This document shows positions 34,768 through 42,623 of a stretch of DNA of 64,000 nt, one piece after another. Within the stretch, counting starts at the first letter, position 1. Each line of letters opens with the position of its first letter. Source of the DNA: CAISKJ01 sp046351555 (GTDB taxonomy: Bacteria; Myxococcota_A; Polyangia; Polyangiales; Ga0077539); NCBI GenBank assembly GCA_046351555.1, contig JAXLYI010000007.1, positions 310,001 through 374,000 on the forward strand, given 5' to 3'. The translations under genes and the position numbers were made by a program. Below the pieces are notes generated by a model. The model was given only the letters and a program-made list of their open reading frames with translations. It did no database searches and was not told the DNA's origin.

Positions 34768-36786
34768 GTGGACCTCGTCAAGGACTCCCCTTTCGAACTC
34801 GCCCTCACCACGTGGCGCGTCCGCCCCGCGCAGGACTCCCTCGTCGCCGTGGTGAAGGCCACCTTCGCCATCGCCCCCGGCGGGCCCTGCACCGTCGCCG
34901 AGGAGCAGCGCCTCTGCGAGGGCGACGTTCCCTGGGACGACGCCGAGGGCGCGTCGCTCCGCAGCGAGGCCGACCTCGCCGTGTACAAGCCGCAGGGCGA
35001 GTGCTTCCTCGTCGGGTCGTGCCGCGCGTCGGGCGGGCGCAGCGTCGCGTCCGCGGCCGTGTCGTTCTCGCTCGGCTCCGTGCGCAAGGAGCTCGCGGTG
35101 CACGGCGACCGCACCTGGGGCGCGCTCGGCGTTGCGTCCGCGGCGGCGCCGTTCACCGAGGTTCCGCTTCGCTGGGAGCGCGCGTTCGGCGGCGCGGGCT
35201 TCGCCGCCAACCCCGTCGGCCGCGGCACATCGGGCGACGCGTTGCCCAACCTCGAAGACCCGCGCGCGCCGCTCCGTGCGCCCGGTGACGTCGCGGTCCC
35301 TGTGTGTACCGCGCCCGTGCCCCGCGCGTGGCCCGCGCGCGCCGCGCTCGCCGGCACCTACGACGACGTCTGGGAGCGAACGCGCTTCCCGTGGTTCCCG
35401 GAGGACTTCGACTGGCGGTACTTCCTCGCGGCGCCGCCCGACCAGCGCATCGACGGCTTCTGGCGCGGCGACGAGACCTTCTCGATGGCCGGCGTCCGCC
35501 CCGACGGCGCGCACGTCCACGGCCGTCTGCCGGGCCTCCGCCCGCGGCTCTTCCTCGTCGTCGAGACGCCGAAGGGCCGGAGCTTTCAGGAGGTTCTCCT
35601 CCAGCTCGACACCGTCACCCTCGACGCCGACGCGATGGAGGCGGTGTGCCTCTGGCGCGGGCTCCTCGACGTGTCGTCGCCGCGCCACCCCGAGCTCGCC
35701 GCCGCCTTCCTCGCCCACGAGACCCTCGATGCGCCCGCCGACGCCGCCGCGCACCTCGCCCGCTTCGAAGCGCTCGAACGCGAGCGCCTCGCTGACGAAT
35801 CCCCCGCGCCCGACCCCGTGCCGCCGTCCCCGATGGCCGCGCCCGACGCGCCCTCGCCCCCGCCGCGCGACCTCCGCGCCGAGGTGCTGGCCGCGCTCGA
35901 AGCGGGCGATTCGCTCGCCGGGCGCGACCTCACGGGCGCCGACCTCGCGGGCCTCGACCTCGCGGGCCTCGACCTCGCGGGCGCCATGTTCCACGACGCG
36001 AAGCTCGCGGGTGCCTCGCTCGCCGGGAGCAGGCTCACCGAGGCCCTCTTCGCGCGCGCCGACCTCGCCGGCGCCTCGCTCGCGCAGGCCTTCGCGCAGC
36101 GGGCGGACTTCACCGACGCGCGCCTCGACGGCGCCGACTTCCGCGGCGCCAACCTCGGCGACGCCGTCTTCGCGGGCGCGTCGCTCACGGGCGCGGCGCT
36201 CGGCGAGTCCGTCGCCGACGGGGCCGACCTCGCGGGCGCCGACCTCACCCTCGCCGACCTCACCCGCGCGAGCCTCGTCCGCGCCGACCTCACCCGCGCC
36301 CGCCTCACGCGCGCCCGCTGCGACGGCGCTGCGCTGCGCGACGCGGGCTTCTCCGAGGTGAGCGCGGCGGGCGCGAGCTTCGCGGGCGCCGATCTCACCG
36401 ACCTGCGCGCCAACGACGGCTGCGACCTGACCGGCGCGCTCCTGCGCGGCGTGAAGGCGGAGGGCTCGAAGTGGCACGGCGCCCGCCTCGACGACGCCGA
36501 CCTCGCGCTCTCGGCCCTCGGGCGCGCGGACTTCTCGGGCGCCTCGCTCGAGCGCGCGCGGCTCGACGGCTGCGCGCTGCGCGGCGCCCGCTTCGTCGAC
36601 GCGCGCATGGCGGGCGCGTCGCTCCTGAAGGCCGACCTGATGGAGGGAACGCTGGAGGGCGCCGACCTCACCCGCGCCGACCTCCGCGCCGCGAGCCTCC
36701 ACGGCGTCGACCTGTGGCGCACAACCGCCGAGGGCGCCGCGACCGAGCTCGCCGTGCTCACCGGGACGCGCTGGGAGCGACCATGA
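34768..36786 (+). CDS. DUF2169 domain plus pentapeptide repeats, T6SS adaptor-like
   Basis: 672 aa from GTG 34768. Residues 1-330 form the DUF2169 domain (SPFELALTTWRVRPAQDSLVAVVKATF at the start; WERAFGGAGF near 138; FWRGDETFSMAGV near 230). A Pro/Asp linker (330-370) leads to about 45 pentapeptide repeats A(D/N)LxG from 385 on, forming a right-handed quadrilateral helix. DUF2169 proteins act as adaptors for some T6SS effectors. The 118-bp gap to the next gene holds a second control region. Confidence 0.85.
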   Translation: MDLVKDSPFELALTTWRVRPAQDSLVAVVKATFAIAPGGPCTVAEEQRLCEGDVPWDDAEGASLRSEADLAVYKPQGECFLVGSCRASGGRSVASAAVSFSLGSVRKELAVHGDRTWGALGVASAAAPFTEVPLRWERAFGGAGFAANPVGRGTSGDALPNLEDPRAPLRAPGDVAVPVCTAPVPRAWPARAALAGTYDDVWERTRFPWFPEDFDWRYFLAAPPDQRIDGFWRGDETFSMAGVRPDGAHVHGRLPGLRPRLFLVVETPKGRSFQEVLLQLDTVTLDADAMEAVCLWRGLLDVSSPRHPELAAAFLAHETLDAPADAAAHLARFEALERERLADESPAPDPVPPSPMAAPDAPSPPPRDLRAEVLAALEAGDSLAGRDLTGADLAGLDLAGLDLAGAMFHDAKLAGASLAGSRLTEALFARADLAGASLAQAFAQRADFTDARLDGADFRGANLGDAVFAGASLTGAALGESVADGADLAGADLTLADLTRASLVRADLTRARLTRARCDGAALRDAGFSEVSAAGASFAGADLTDLRANDGCDLTGALLRGVKAEGSKWHGARLDDADLALSALGRADFSGASLERARLDGCALRGARFVDARMAGASLLKADLMEGTLEGADLTRADLRAASLHGVDLWRTTAEGAATELAVLTGTRWERP

Positions 36787-36817
36787 GCACGCCGGTCGGC
36801 CCGACGTCCGTTCGTCT

Positions 36818-36833
36818 GGTCGGCGCGCCGACC
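36818..36833. promoter_or_regulatory. Perfect 16-bp palindrome GGTCGGCGCGCCGACC (operator candidate 2)
   Basis: Lies 44 bp before the GG of the second sigma-54-like element, one helical turn further away than its partner at 34100 (34 bp). The flanking DNA also matches the upstream copy, pointing to a duplicated control region. Confidence 0.5.
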
Positions 36834-36875
36834 ACCGCGCGCATGAAACCCACGCGGCCCCGTCGCCGCGTCGCG

Positions 36876-36891
36876 CGGCCCGGCGGTTGCT
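36876..36891 (+). promoter_or_regulatory. Sigma-54-like -24/-12 promoter element 2
   Basis: Same 16 bases as element 1, inside a shared run CGCGCGGCCCGGCGGTTGC followed by TCC. The -12 C lies 15 bases before the GTG start at 36905, exactly the spacing seen at the first element. Confidence 0.5.
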
Positions 36892-36904
36892 CCCTGCCGG
36901 CGCC

Positions 36905-38086
36905 GTGACCTCGCGCGACCAGCTCCTCGCCCGCCTCGCGGCACGCGAGCCCCTGCGCGGCCTCGACCTCGCGGGCCTCGACCTCCGCGGCCTCGACCTC
37001 CGCGAGGCCGACCTCTCCGGCGCCGACCTCACGCGCGCCATACTCGACGGCGTCGACCTCTCGCGCGCCATCCTTGCGCGGGCGACGTTGGCGGCGGCGC
37101 GGCTCCCGGGCGCTCGGCTCGACGGCGCGGTGCTCGACGGCGCCAACCTCCGCGAGGCCCGCTTCGACGGCGCCTCGCTCGACGGCGCGGTGCTCAAGCG
37201 CGCGGCCGCGGAGGGCGCGGTCTTCCAGGCGTGCTCGCTCGCGAAGGCCGACCTCTCGGGGGCGTCGCTCACCGGCGCGTGGTTCGGCGAGGCGGGGCTC
37301 GCGGGTGCCACCGCGGAGGGGGCCACCGCGGGGGGCGCGTCGTTCGCGCGGGCGCAGCTCCGTGACGTGGTGTTCGACGGCGTCGACCTCGGCGAGGCCG
37401 ACCTGCGCGAGGTCGACCTCGCCGGCGCCACGCTCGCGGGCTGCGCGCTCGCGGGGGCCTCGCTCGCGGGGGCTTCGCTCGAAGGCGCCGACCTCGACGG
37501 CGCGGATCTCACCGAGGTTGGAACCGAGGGCGCGTCGTTCGTCCGCGCGAGCCTCGTCGGCGCGAAGCTCGCGGGCAAGGACCTCCGCGGCTGCGCCCTC
37601 GTCGACGTCGACCTGAGCGAGGCCGACCTCACCGGCGCCGACCTCTCGGCCTGCGACGCGCTGCGCGGCACCTTCGCGCGGGCGCGGCTCGACGGCGCAC
37701 GGCTCCTCCGGCTGCGCGCGCGCCACGGGGATTTCACCGGCGCCTCGCTCGCGCGCGCCGACCTGCGCGACGCCGACCTGCGCGAGGCGTGCTTCGAAGG
37801 CGCCGCCGCCGCCGGGTCGCGTTGGGACCTCGCCCGCGTCGCCCGTGGCCGCTTCGCCCGGGCCGAGCTCCGCGGCGCCACGCTCGCGGGCTGCGACGCG
37901 CGCTGGGCCTCGCTCGCCCACGCCGACCTGCGCGACGCCGACCTCTCGGGCGCGCGGCTCGACGGCGCCGACGCCCACCGCGCAGCGCTCACCGGCGCGT
38001 CGCTCGCGGGGGCCTCGCTCGCCCACGTCGGCGGCACCGACCCGCGGCGCGCGGCGGCCGAGGACTTCGCCGCGGGGGGGAGGTAG
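36905..38086 (+). CDS. Pentapeptide-repeat protein
   Basis: 393 aa from GTG 36905; the TTG at 36887 lies in the promoter-like element and is rejected. Apart from a short N-terminal leader and a C-terminal tail (GGTDPRRAAAEDFAAGGR), the whole chain is pentapeptide repeats (LDLAGLDLRGLDLREADL onwards), over 60 units in a continuous beta-helix. It lacks the DUF2169 domain of the preceding protein. Probably a rigid scaffold or shield for the spike; role inferred from position. Confidence 0.85.
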   Translation: MTSRDQLLARLAAREPLRGLDLAGLDLRGLDLREADLSGADLTRAILDGVDLSRAILARATLAAARLPGARLDGAVLDGANLREARFDGASLDGAVLKRAAAEGAVFQACSLAKADLSGASLTGAWFGEAGLAGATAEGATAGGASFARAQLRDVVFDGVDLGEADLREVDLAGATLAGCALAGASLAGASLEGADLDGADLTEVGTEGASFVRASLVGAKLAGKDLRGCALVDVDLSEADLTGADLSACDALRGTFARARLDGARLLRLRARHGDFTGASLARADLRDADLREACFEGAAAAGSRWDLARVARGRFARAELRGATLAGCDARWASLAHADLRDADLSGARLDGADAHRAALTGASLAGASLAHVGGTDPRRAAAEDFAAGGR

Positions 38087-38088
38087 CG

Positions 38089-38502
38089 GTGTTCCCTGCG
38101 TCGACCAAGGGGGGCGGGGAGTGCGTGGCCTTCCCCGACGTGTGCAAGGTGCCCGCGCCGCCGGCGCCGCCCGTCCCGACGCCCTTCCCCAACGCGGCCC
38201 AGTGCGCCAACGCCAGCGGCGCGTCGGTGACGAAGCGCGTGAAGATCCTCAACAAGCCGGTGCTCCACCAGGGGTCGGAGATCCCGATGTCGAGCGGCGA
38301 CGAGCCCGGCGTGCTCAAGGGCGTCGTGTCGAACACCAACATGGACCGGGCGCGCTTCAAGACGTTTTCGTCGAAGGTGTTCGTCGAGGGGAGCAAGGTG
38401 GTGCGGCACCTCGCGACCACGGGGCAGAACGGCTCCAACGCCAACATGCCGGCCGGCACGCAGGTGTCGCCGAGCCAGACGAAGGTGATCGTGGGAGGGT
38501 GA
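38089..38502 (+). CDS. DUF4150 PAAR-like spike tip protein
   Basis: 137 aa from GTG 38089. The DUF4150 signature is present: AFPDVCKVPAPPAPPVPTPFPN near the start, HQGSEIPMSSGDEPG in the middle, and AGTQVSPSQTKVIVGG at the end. PAAR-like proteins cap the VgrG trimer and carry effectors on the type VI secretion spike. The gene sits 2 bp after the pentapeptide gene and 3 bp before vgrG, a coupled arrangement. Confidence 0.9.
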   Translation: MFPASTKGGGECVAFPDVCKVPAPPAPPVPTPFPNAAQCANASGASVTKRVKILNKPVLHQGSEIPMSSGDEPGVLKGVVSNTNMDRARFKTFSSKVFVEGSKVVRHLATTGQNGSNANMPAGTQVSPSQTKVIVGG

Positions 38503-38505
38503 GCG

Positions 38506-40146
38506 ATGGGCTTCCGACCGCTCCAGACCAGGCTCTTCTCGCCGCTCGCGCCGCCCGTGGACAACGGCGACGGCACCGTCAGCGACGAGTGGTTCGTGCT
38601 GAAGGTGGAGGGGCGCGAGGGCCTCTCGCGGCTCTACGAGGTGGAGGTCACCTTCCAGAGCGTCGCGGCGCTGTTCGAGCCCTGCGCCGAGGAGACCCTC
38701 GAGCAGTACCTCGACACCAACTGGACGCTCCAGCTCGTCCAGGAGGTGCACGCCAACGAGGAGGACGGCGCCTTCGAAGACGTCTCGGGCGCCGTGGCGC
38801 ACGCCTTCCACGGCGTTCTCCGCGAGATCGAGATGCTCCCGATCAACGCCCGCCCGGGCTCGGCCGTCCACGTCGGGTACCGGGCGGTGCTCGTGCCGCG
38901 GCTCTGGTACGCCACGCGGAGCGTCCGCACGCGGATCTTCCAGGGCATGAGCGCGCCCGAGATCATCGCGCACGTGCTGGAGGAGACCGGGCTCCAGCGC
39001 GACGACGACTACGAGCTCCGCCTGCGCGAGCCGCACCCGATGCGGGAGTACACGCTCCAGTACAACGAGTCGGACTTCGCCTTCCTCGCGCGCCTCGCCG
39101 AGTACGAGGGCATCGCCTTCGGCTTCGAGCAGGGCGAGGACCGCGAGCGCGTCGTCTTCGCCGACCACAACGACGCCTGGCAGCGCTTCGAAGCGCTGGA
39201 GCCCTTCGGGATGCCGCACGTCCGCCACGACCCGGTGGCGAAGGCCAACCACCCGTCGATCCGGCAGCTCCGTCGCACGGTGCGCAAGGTGGCGCGCTCG
39301 GTGGTGGCGCTCGACCACGACGCCCGCGCGCCGCGCGTGTGCCCGCAGGACCACACCGAGGCCCACGAGCGCGGCGCCGGCGTCGAGCAGTACTGGCTCC
39401 ACGGCAAGGAGTACACGCACGTCGACGCCGCCCCGGCCGAGGACATGACCGCCCAGATGATGCGCCTCACCACCCTGCGCGTGCAGGCGATCCTCGCGGC
39501 GCGCGAGCGGCTGGAGGCGGTCTCCACGGTGCTGGCGCTCTTCTCGGGCACGCGCTTCGGCCTCGAGAACCACTTCGACGACTCGCTGGTGTGGCTCCAC
39601 CGCGGCAGAGGGCAGCGGCGCGAGTGGCTGGTGGTGGGCGCGCGCTTCCGCGTCGAGCAGGACTTCGTCTCCTTCGGGCGCCCGCGCGACGAGGCGCGGC
39701 TCGACTTCGAAGCCGTGCTCGAGGTGCAGGACGCGTCGCTCGTCTTCCGCCCGCCGCTCGACACGCCGCGCCCCGTCGTGGCGGGCGTGCTGCCGGCGCG
39801 CGTACACGACCTGGTGAAGGGCCCCGGCGCCGACCTCGACGCCGCCGGGCAGTACCTGCTGATGTTCGACATCCCCACGATCGGCGCGCCCGAGTACGGC
39901 GGCGGGACGATGCGGCGCTTCCGCATGGCGCAGACCTTCTCGGGCCCGGGCTACGGGATGCACCACCCGCTCCACCTCGGCGCGGAGGTGCTGGTCGCGC
40001 ACCTCGCGGGCGACCCCGACCGCCCGATCATCGTCGGCTCGCCGCCCAACGGCGAGAACACCTCGCCCATCACCCAGGCCAACCCCACGCACGGCGGCTT
40101 CAAGACGCGCGCGGGGGTGACGGTCTACACCAACGACGACGCCTGA
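38506..40146 (+). CDS. vgrG: Type VI secretion spike protein VgrG (TssI)
   Basis: 546 aa. Gp27-like region over the first 380 residues (REGLSRLYEVEVTFQS, RQLRRTVRK), then a gp5-like OB-fold (ARVHDLVKGPGADL ... YGMHHPLHLGAEVLVAHLAGDPDRPIIVG, about 425-515). It ends soon after the SPPNGENTSPITQANPTHGG segment, without the long beta-prism needle of larger VgrGs. The needle-like repeats reappear in the next protein. Forms the trimeric puncturing spike with the PAAR-like protein. No other core tss gene is in the window. Confidence 0.9.
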   Translation: MGFRPLQTRLFSPLAPPVDNGDGTVSDEWFVLKVEGREGLSRLYEVEVTFQSVAALFEPCAEETLEQYLDTNWTLQLVQEVHANEEDGAFEDVSGAVAHAFHGVLREIEMLPINARPGSAVHVGYRAVLVPRLWYATRSVRTRIFQGMSAPEIIAHVLEETGLQRDDDYELRLREPHPMREYTLQYNESDFAFLARLAEYEGIAFGFEQGEDRERVVFADHNDAWQRFEALEPFGMPHVRHDPVAKANHPSIRQLRRTVRKVARSVVALDHDARAPRVCPQDHTEAHERGAGVEQYWLHGKEYTHVDAAPAEDMTAQMMRLTTLRVQAILAARERLEAVSTVLALFSGTRFGLENHFDDSLVWLHRGRGQRREWLVVGARFRVEQDFVSFGRPRDEARLDFEAVLEVQDASLVFRPPLDTPRPVVAGVLPARVHDLVKGPGADLDAAGQYLLMFDIPTIGAPEYGGGTMRRFRMAQTFSGPGYGMHHPLHLGAEVLVAHLAGDPDRPIIVGSPPNGENTSPITQANPTHGGFKTRAGVTVYTNDDA

Positions 40147-40165
40147 ACGGAGAGGCCCCGTAGCG

Positions 40166-42556
40166 ATGCAGAGACCCAGCGCCGCGCCCGGCACCCAGCG
40201 CCCCGGCACCTTCCCGCAGCCCGCGTACCCCGTGGTGGGGGCGGCCGCGGGGAAGAAGAAGGGCAAGCCCGTCTCGCTCTCCGACCGCTACAAGCAGGCG
40301 ACCACGCTCTACGACATCGCGAAGACCACCGCGGGCGTCGCGACGAAGCTCGGCGTGAAGCTCCCGCCGGCGCTCGCGTGGCTCAACCCCGAGAAGCCCA
40401 AGGTCGACGACGCGAAGCCCTCGGGGCCGAAGCAGTACCACCTCGCCGCCGTCCCCGCGCCCGACACCAAGGTGAACCTCGGCGAGTGGGTGAAGCAGCC
40501 CGAGCTCGCGGGCCTCGGCGCCCCCTTCGGCTACCCCGGGTACTCGCTGAGCACCGCGGCCAACTACTTCGCCAGCGCCGGCGGGCAGAGCGTCTTCCAG
40601 GGGACGGGCAACGTCACCTTCCAGAGCGCGGCGACGTGGACGCAGCGCGCGATCGACTGGGACGCCACCACGCGGACCCGCGTGCGGATCACCAGCGGCA
40701 AGGAGCTGATCCTGTCGTCGGGCACGGCCTCGGCGCCGGAGGCGAAGGAGATGGCGATCGGGTCGTCGGGCGCGAAGCTCGAGCCCCCGCGCTTCGACGA
40801 GGCCGACCTCGTGAGCCTGATGCTCGACCACGCCACCGACGACCTGAAGAACCTCCTCGACACGACGCTGGAGGCGACGAAGACGCGGCTCAAGCTCGGG
40901 CGCAAATCGCTCCCGGTGCCCGAGCTGACGGTGTGGAAGCGCCTCGGGCTCTTCCTCCACGCGATGAAGAAGAAGCTCGACGCGGTGGCCGAGAAGATCA
41001 AGGCCGTCCGCGAGAAGCTGGAGGCCGGCGCGAAGTACGCGAAGCTCGGCGCGGACTACGTGGCGAAGCACAAGGCCGAGATGGCGGCCGGGTACGAGCG
41101 CTTCGACGAGGGGATGGAGTCGTTCCACGCGGGCGCGTCGGACTACTGGGCCGAGCACGGGACGGCGGTCGCGGTCGGAGGCGGTGCGGCGCTCGGCGTG
41201 GCGGCGGTGGGCGCAGGGGCGTACGCGCTCCACCGGCGCGGCGCGGGGGGCGGCGCGGCGGACGCGAGCGCGGGCGCGAGCGCGAGCGGGGCGGGCGGCG
41301 CAGCGGCGGGCGGTGCTGCGGCGACGGGCGGCGCACCCGCGGGTGGAGCGCCCGCGGGGGGTGAGGCGAAGCCCGCGGGCGGCGAGGCGAAGCCCGCGGC
41401 GAAGGACCCGCCGCCGGCGAAGTTCAAGACGAAGGCGCTCTCGCTCGAAGACGCGAAGACGGCGGCGTCGTACCTGAGCCAGGCGGTGGACGAGGCGAAG
41501 GGGCAGGTGGCGCGCAACCAGAAGCGCTACGACGAGGCCGAGAAGGCCTTCGAAGAGGGCCGCAAGGCGCGCGACGCGATGAAGAAGGAGGTCGCGGCCA
41601 TCGACGACCCGGCCGAGGCGATCGCGCGAGGCGACAAGCTCCTCGCCAACATGGCGAAGATGATGGCCTCGGGCGCGAAGGTGCTGAAGGCGGTGGAGGA
41701 GGCCGTGCAGGATCTCGGCAAGGCGCTCGACCGCTTCGCCTACGACATGGCCATCGGCAAGGGGAAGCCGAAGATGCACCTCGTGGCGAAGCACGACCTC
41801 GAGGTGGGGACGAGCGAGCGCTTCCACGCCTACGCCAAGAAGGGCTTCAACCTCCAGGCCGACGGCGGCGGCCTCGTGCTCCACACGCAAAAGGAGTTCG
41901 CGGTGCGCGCGATGGAGAACAGCGAGGTCTCGGTGAAGAAGAGCCTGACGCTGGAGTCGGGCCTCGGCGCCGAGCTGGCGTCCTACGGGCCTGTCTCGGT
42001 GGGCTCGCGGCAGGACGACGTCGAGCTCCTCGGCGAGCACCTCTACGTGGGCACGCTCACAGCGGCCACGTCGTACCGCAAGCACCGGCAGTTTCTCATC
42101 GGCGGCGCGCCGTGGGACGACGGGAAGCAGAAGGCGACCAAGACCCTCCACGCGATGGCCACCGACGCGGTGTACGTGCAGGCCGGGGGCGAGAAGCCCA
42201 AGGGGGAGAAGGCGAAGCTGGAGGAGGCGACGCCCTTCTACCTCTCCGCCGACAAGGACGGGAAGGTCACCCTCCACGCGAAGAAGGGCGGCCTCGTGCG
42301 CATCCAGATCGGGAAGTTCGCGATCGAGATGAGCGAGCACGACCTCACGATCGGCCTCGCCAACAGCGAGACGGCGACGCCCGGCAAGGCCGTCTTCGGC
42401 GTCGACGCCAACGGCGGCATCTGCATGATGAACGAGGCCGGCACCTGCTCCTTCGACGACAAGAGCGGCGCCTTCAAGCTGAGGTCTGGCAGCGCCAAGG
42501 TGATCTTGAAAGGCTCGGGCACGAAGATCGACGGGCAGAAGATCAACATCGGGTGA
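40166..42556 (+). CDS. 796-aa spike-associated protein with VgrG needle-like C-terminus, effector candidate
   Basis: Start ATG 40166 with GGAGAGG upstream. Residues about 60-215 include RVRITSGKELILSSGT. A helical Lys-rich region (220-330) leads to a Gly/Ala hydrophobic stretch (AVAVGGGAALGVAAVGAGAYAL, about 332-352). A Gly-rich linker (355-415) and a long coiled-coil-like region (415-530) follow. The C-terminus has needle-type strands (VRIQIGKFAIEMSEHDLTIGL ... AKVILKGSGTKIDGQKINIG). It could be a VgrG needle on a separate chain with a membrane-inserting segment, or a cargo effector. No immunity gene is evident. Confidence 0.7.
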   Translation: MQRPSAAPGTQRPGTFPQPAYPVVGAAAGKKKGKPVSLSDRYKQATTLYDIAKTTAGVATKLGVKLPPALAWLNPEKPKVDDAKPSGPKQYHLAAVPAPDTKVNLGEWVKQPELAGLGAPFGYPGYSLSTAANYFASAGGQSVFQGTGNVTFQSAATWTQRAIDWDATTRTRVRITSGKELILSSGTASAPEAKEMAIGSSGAKLEPPRFDEADLVSLMLDHATDDLKNLLDTTLEATKTRLKLGRKSLPVPELTVWKRLGLFLHAMKKKLDAVAEKIKAVREKLEAGAKYAKLGADYVAKHKAEMAAGYERFDEGMESFHAGASDYWAEHGTAVAVGGGAALGVAAVGAGAYALHRRGAGGGAADASAGASASGAGGAAAGGAAATGGAPAGGAPAGGEAKPAGGEAKPAAKDPPPAKFKTKALSLEDAKTAASYLSQAVDEAKGQVARNQKRYDEAEKAFEEGRKARDAMKKEVAAIDDPAEAIARGDKLLANMAKMMASGAKVLKAVEEAVQDLGKALDRFAYDMAIGKGKPKMHLVAKHDLEVGTSERFHAYAKKGFNLQADGGGLVLHTQKEFAVRAMENSEVSVKKSLTLESGLGAELASYGPVSVGSRQDDVELLGEHLYVGTLTAATSYRKHRQFLIGGAPWDDGKQKATKTLHAMATDAVYVQAGGEKPKGEKAKLEEATPFYLSADKDGKVTLHAKKGGLVRIQIGKFAIEMSEHDLTIGLANSETATPGKAVFGVDANGGICMMNEAGTCSFDDKSGAFKLRSGSAKVILKGSGTKIDGQKINIG

Positions 42557-42623
42557 GGGGCGTCGGCGGGGCCCGTTCCCCCGCGACGGCGGCGCCCGCG
42601 CTCTGGTAGAGTCCCGGGCCGCC

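Noticed and set aside
34066..40266. 2066-codon open frame on the minus strand across the spike cassette
   Set aside because: It is antisense to six well-supported genes and its protein is Arg/Glu/Ala low-complexity. Repetitive GC-rich codons avoid stop codons on the other strand.
34177..42556. Complete type VI secretion system
   Set aside because: Only the spike and accessory genes are present; no TssB/C, TssE-G, TssJ-M or Hcp gene is visible.
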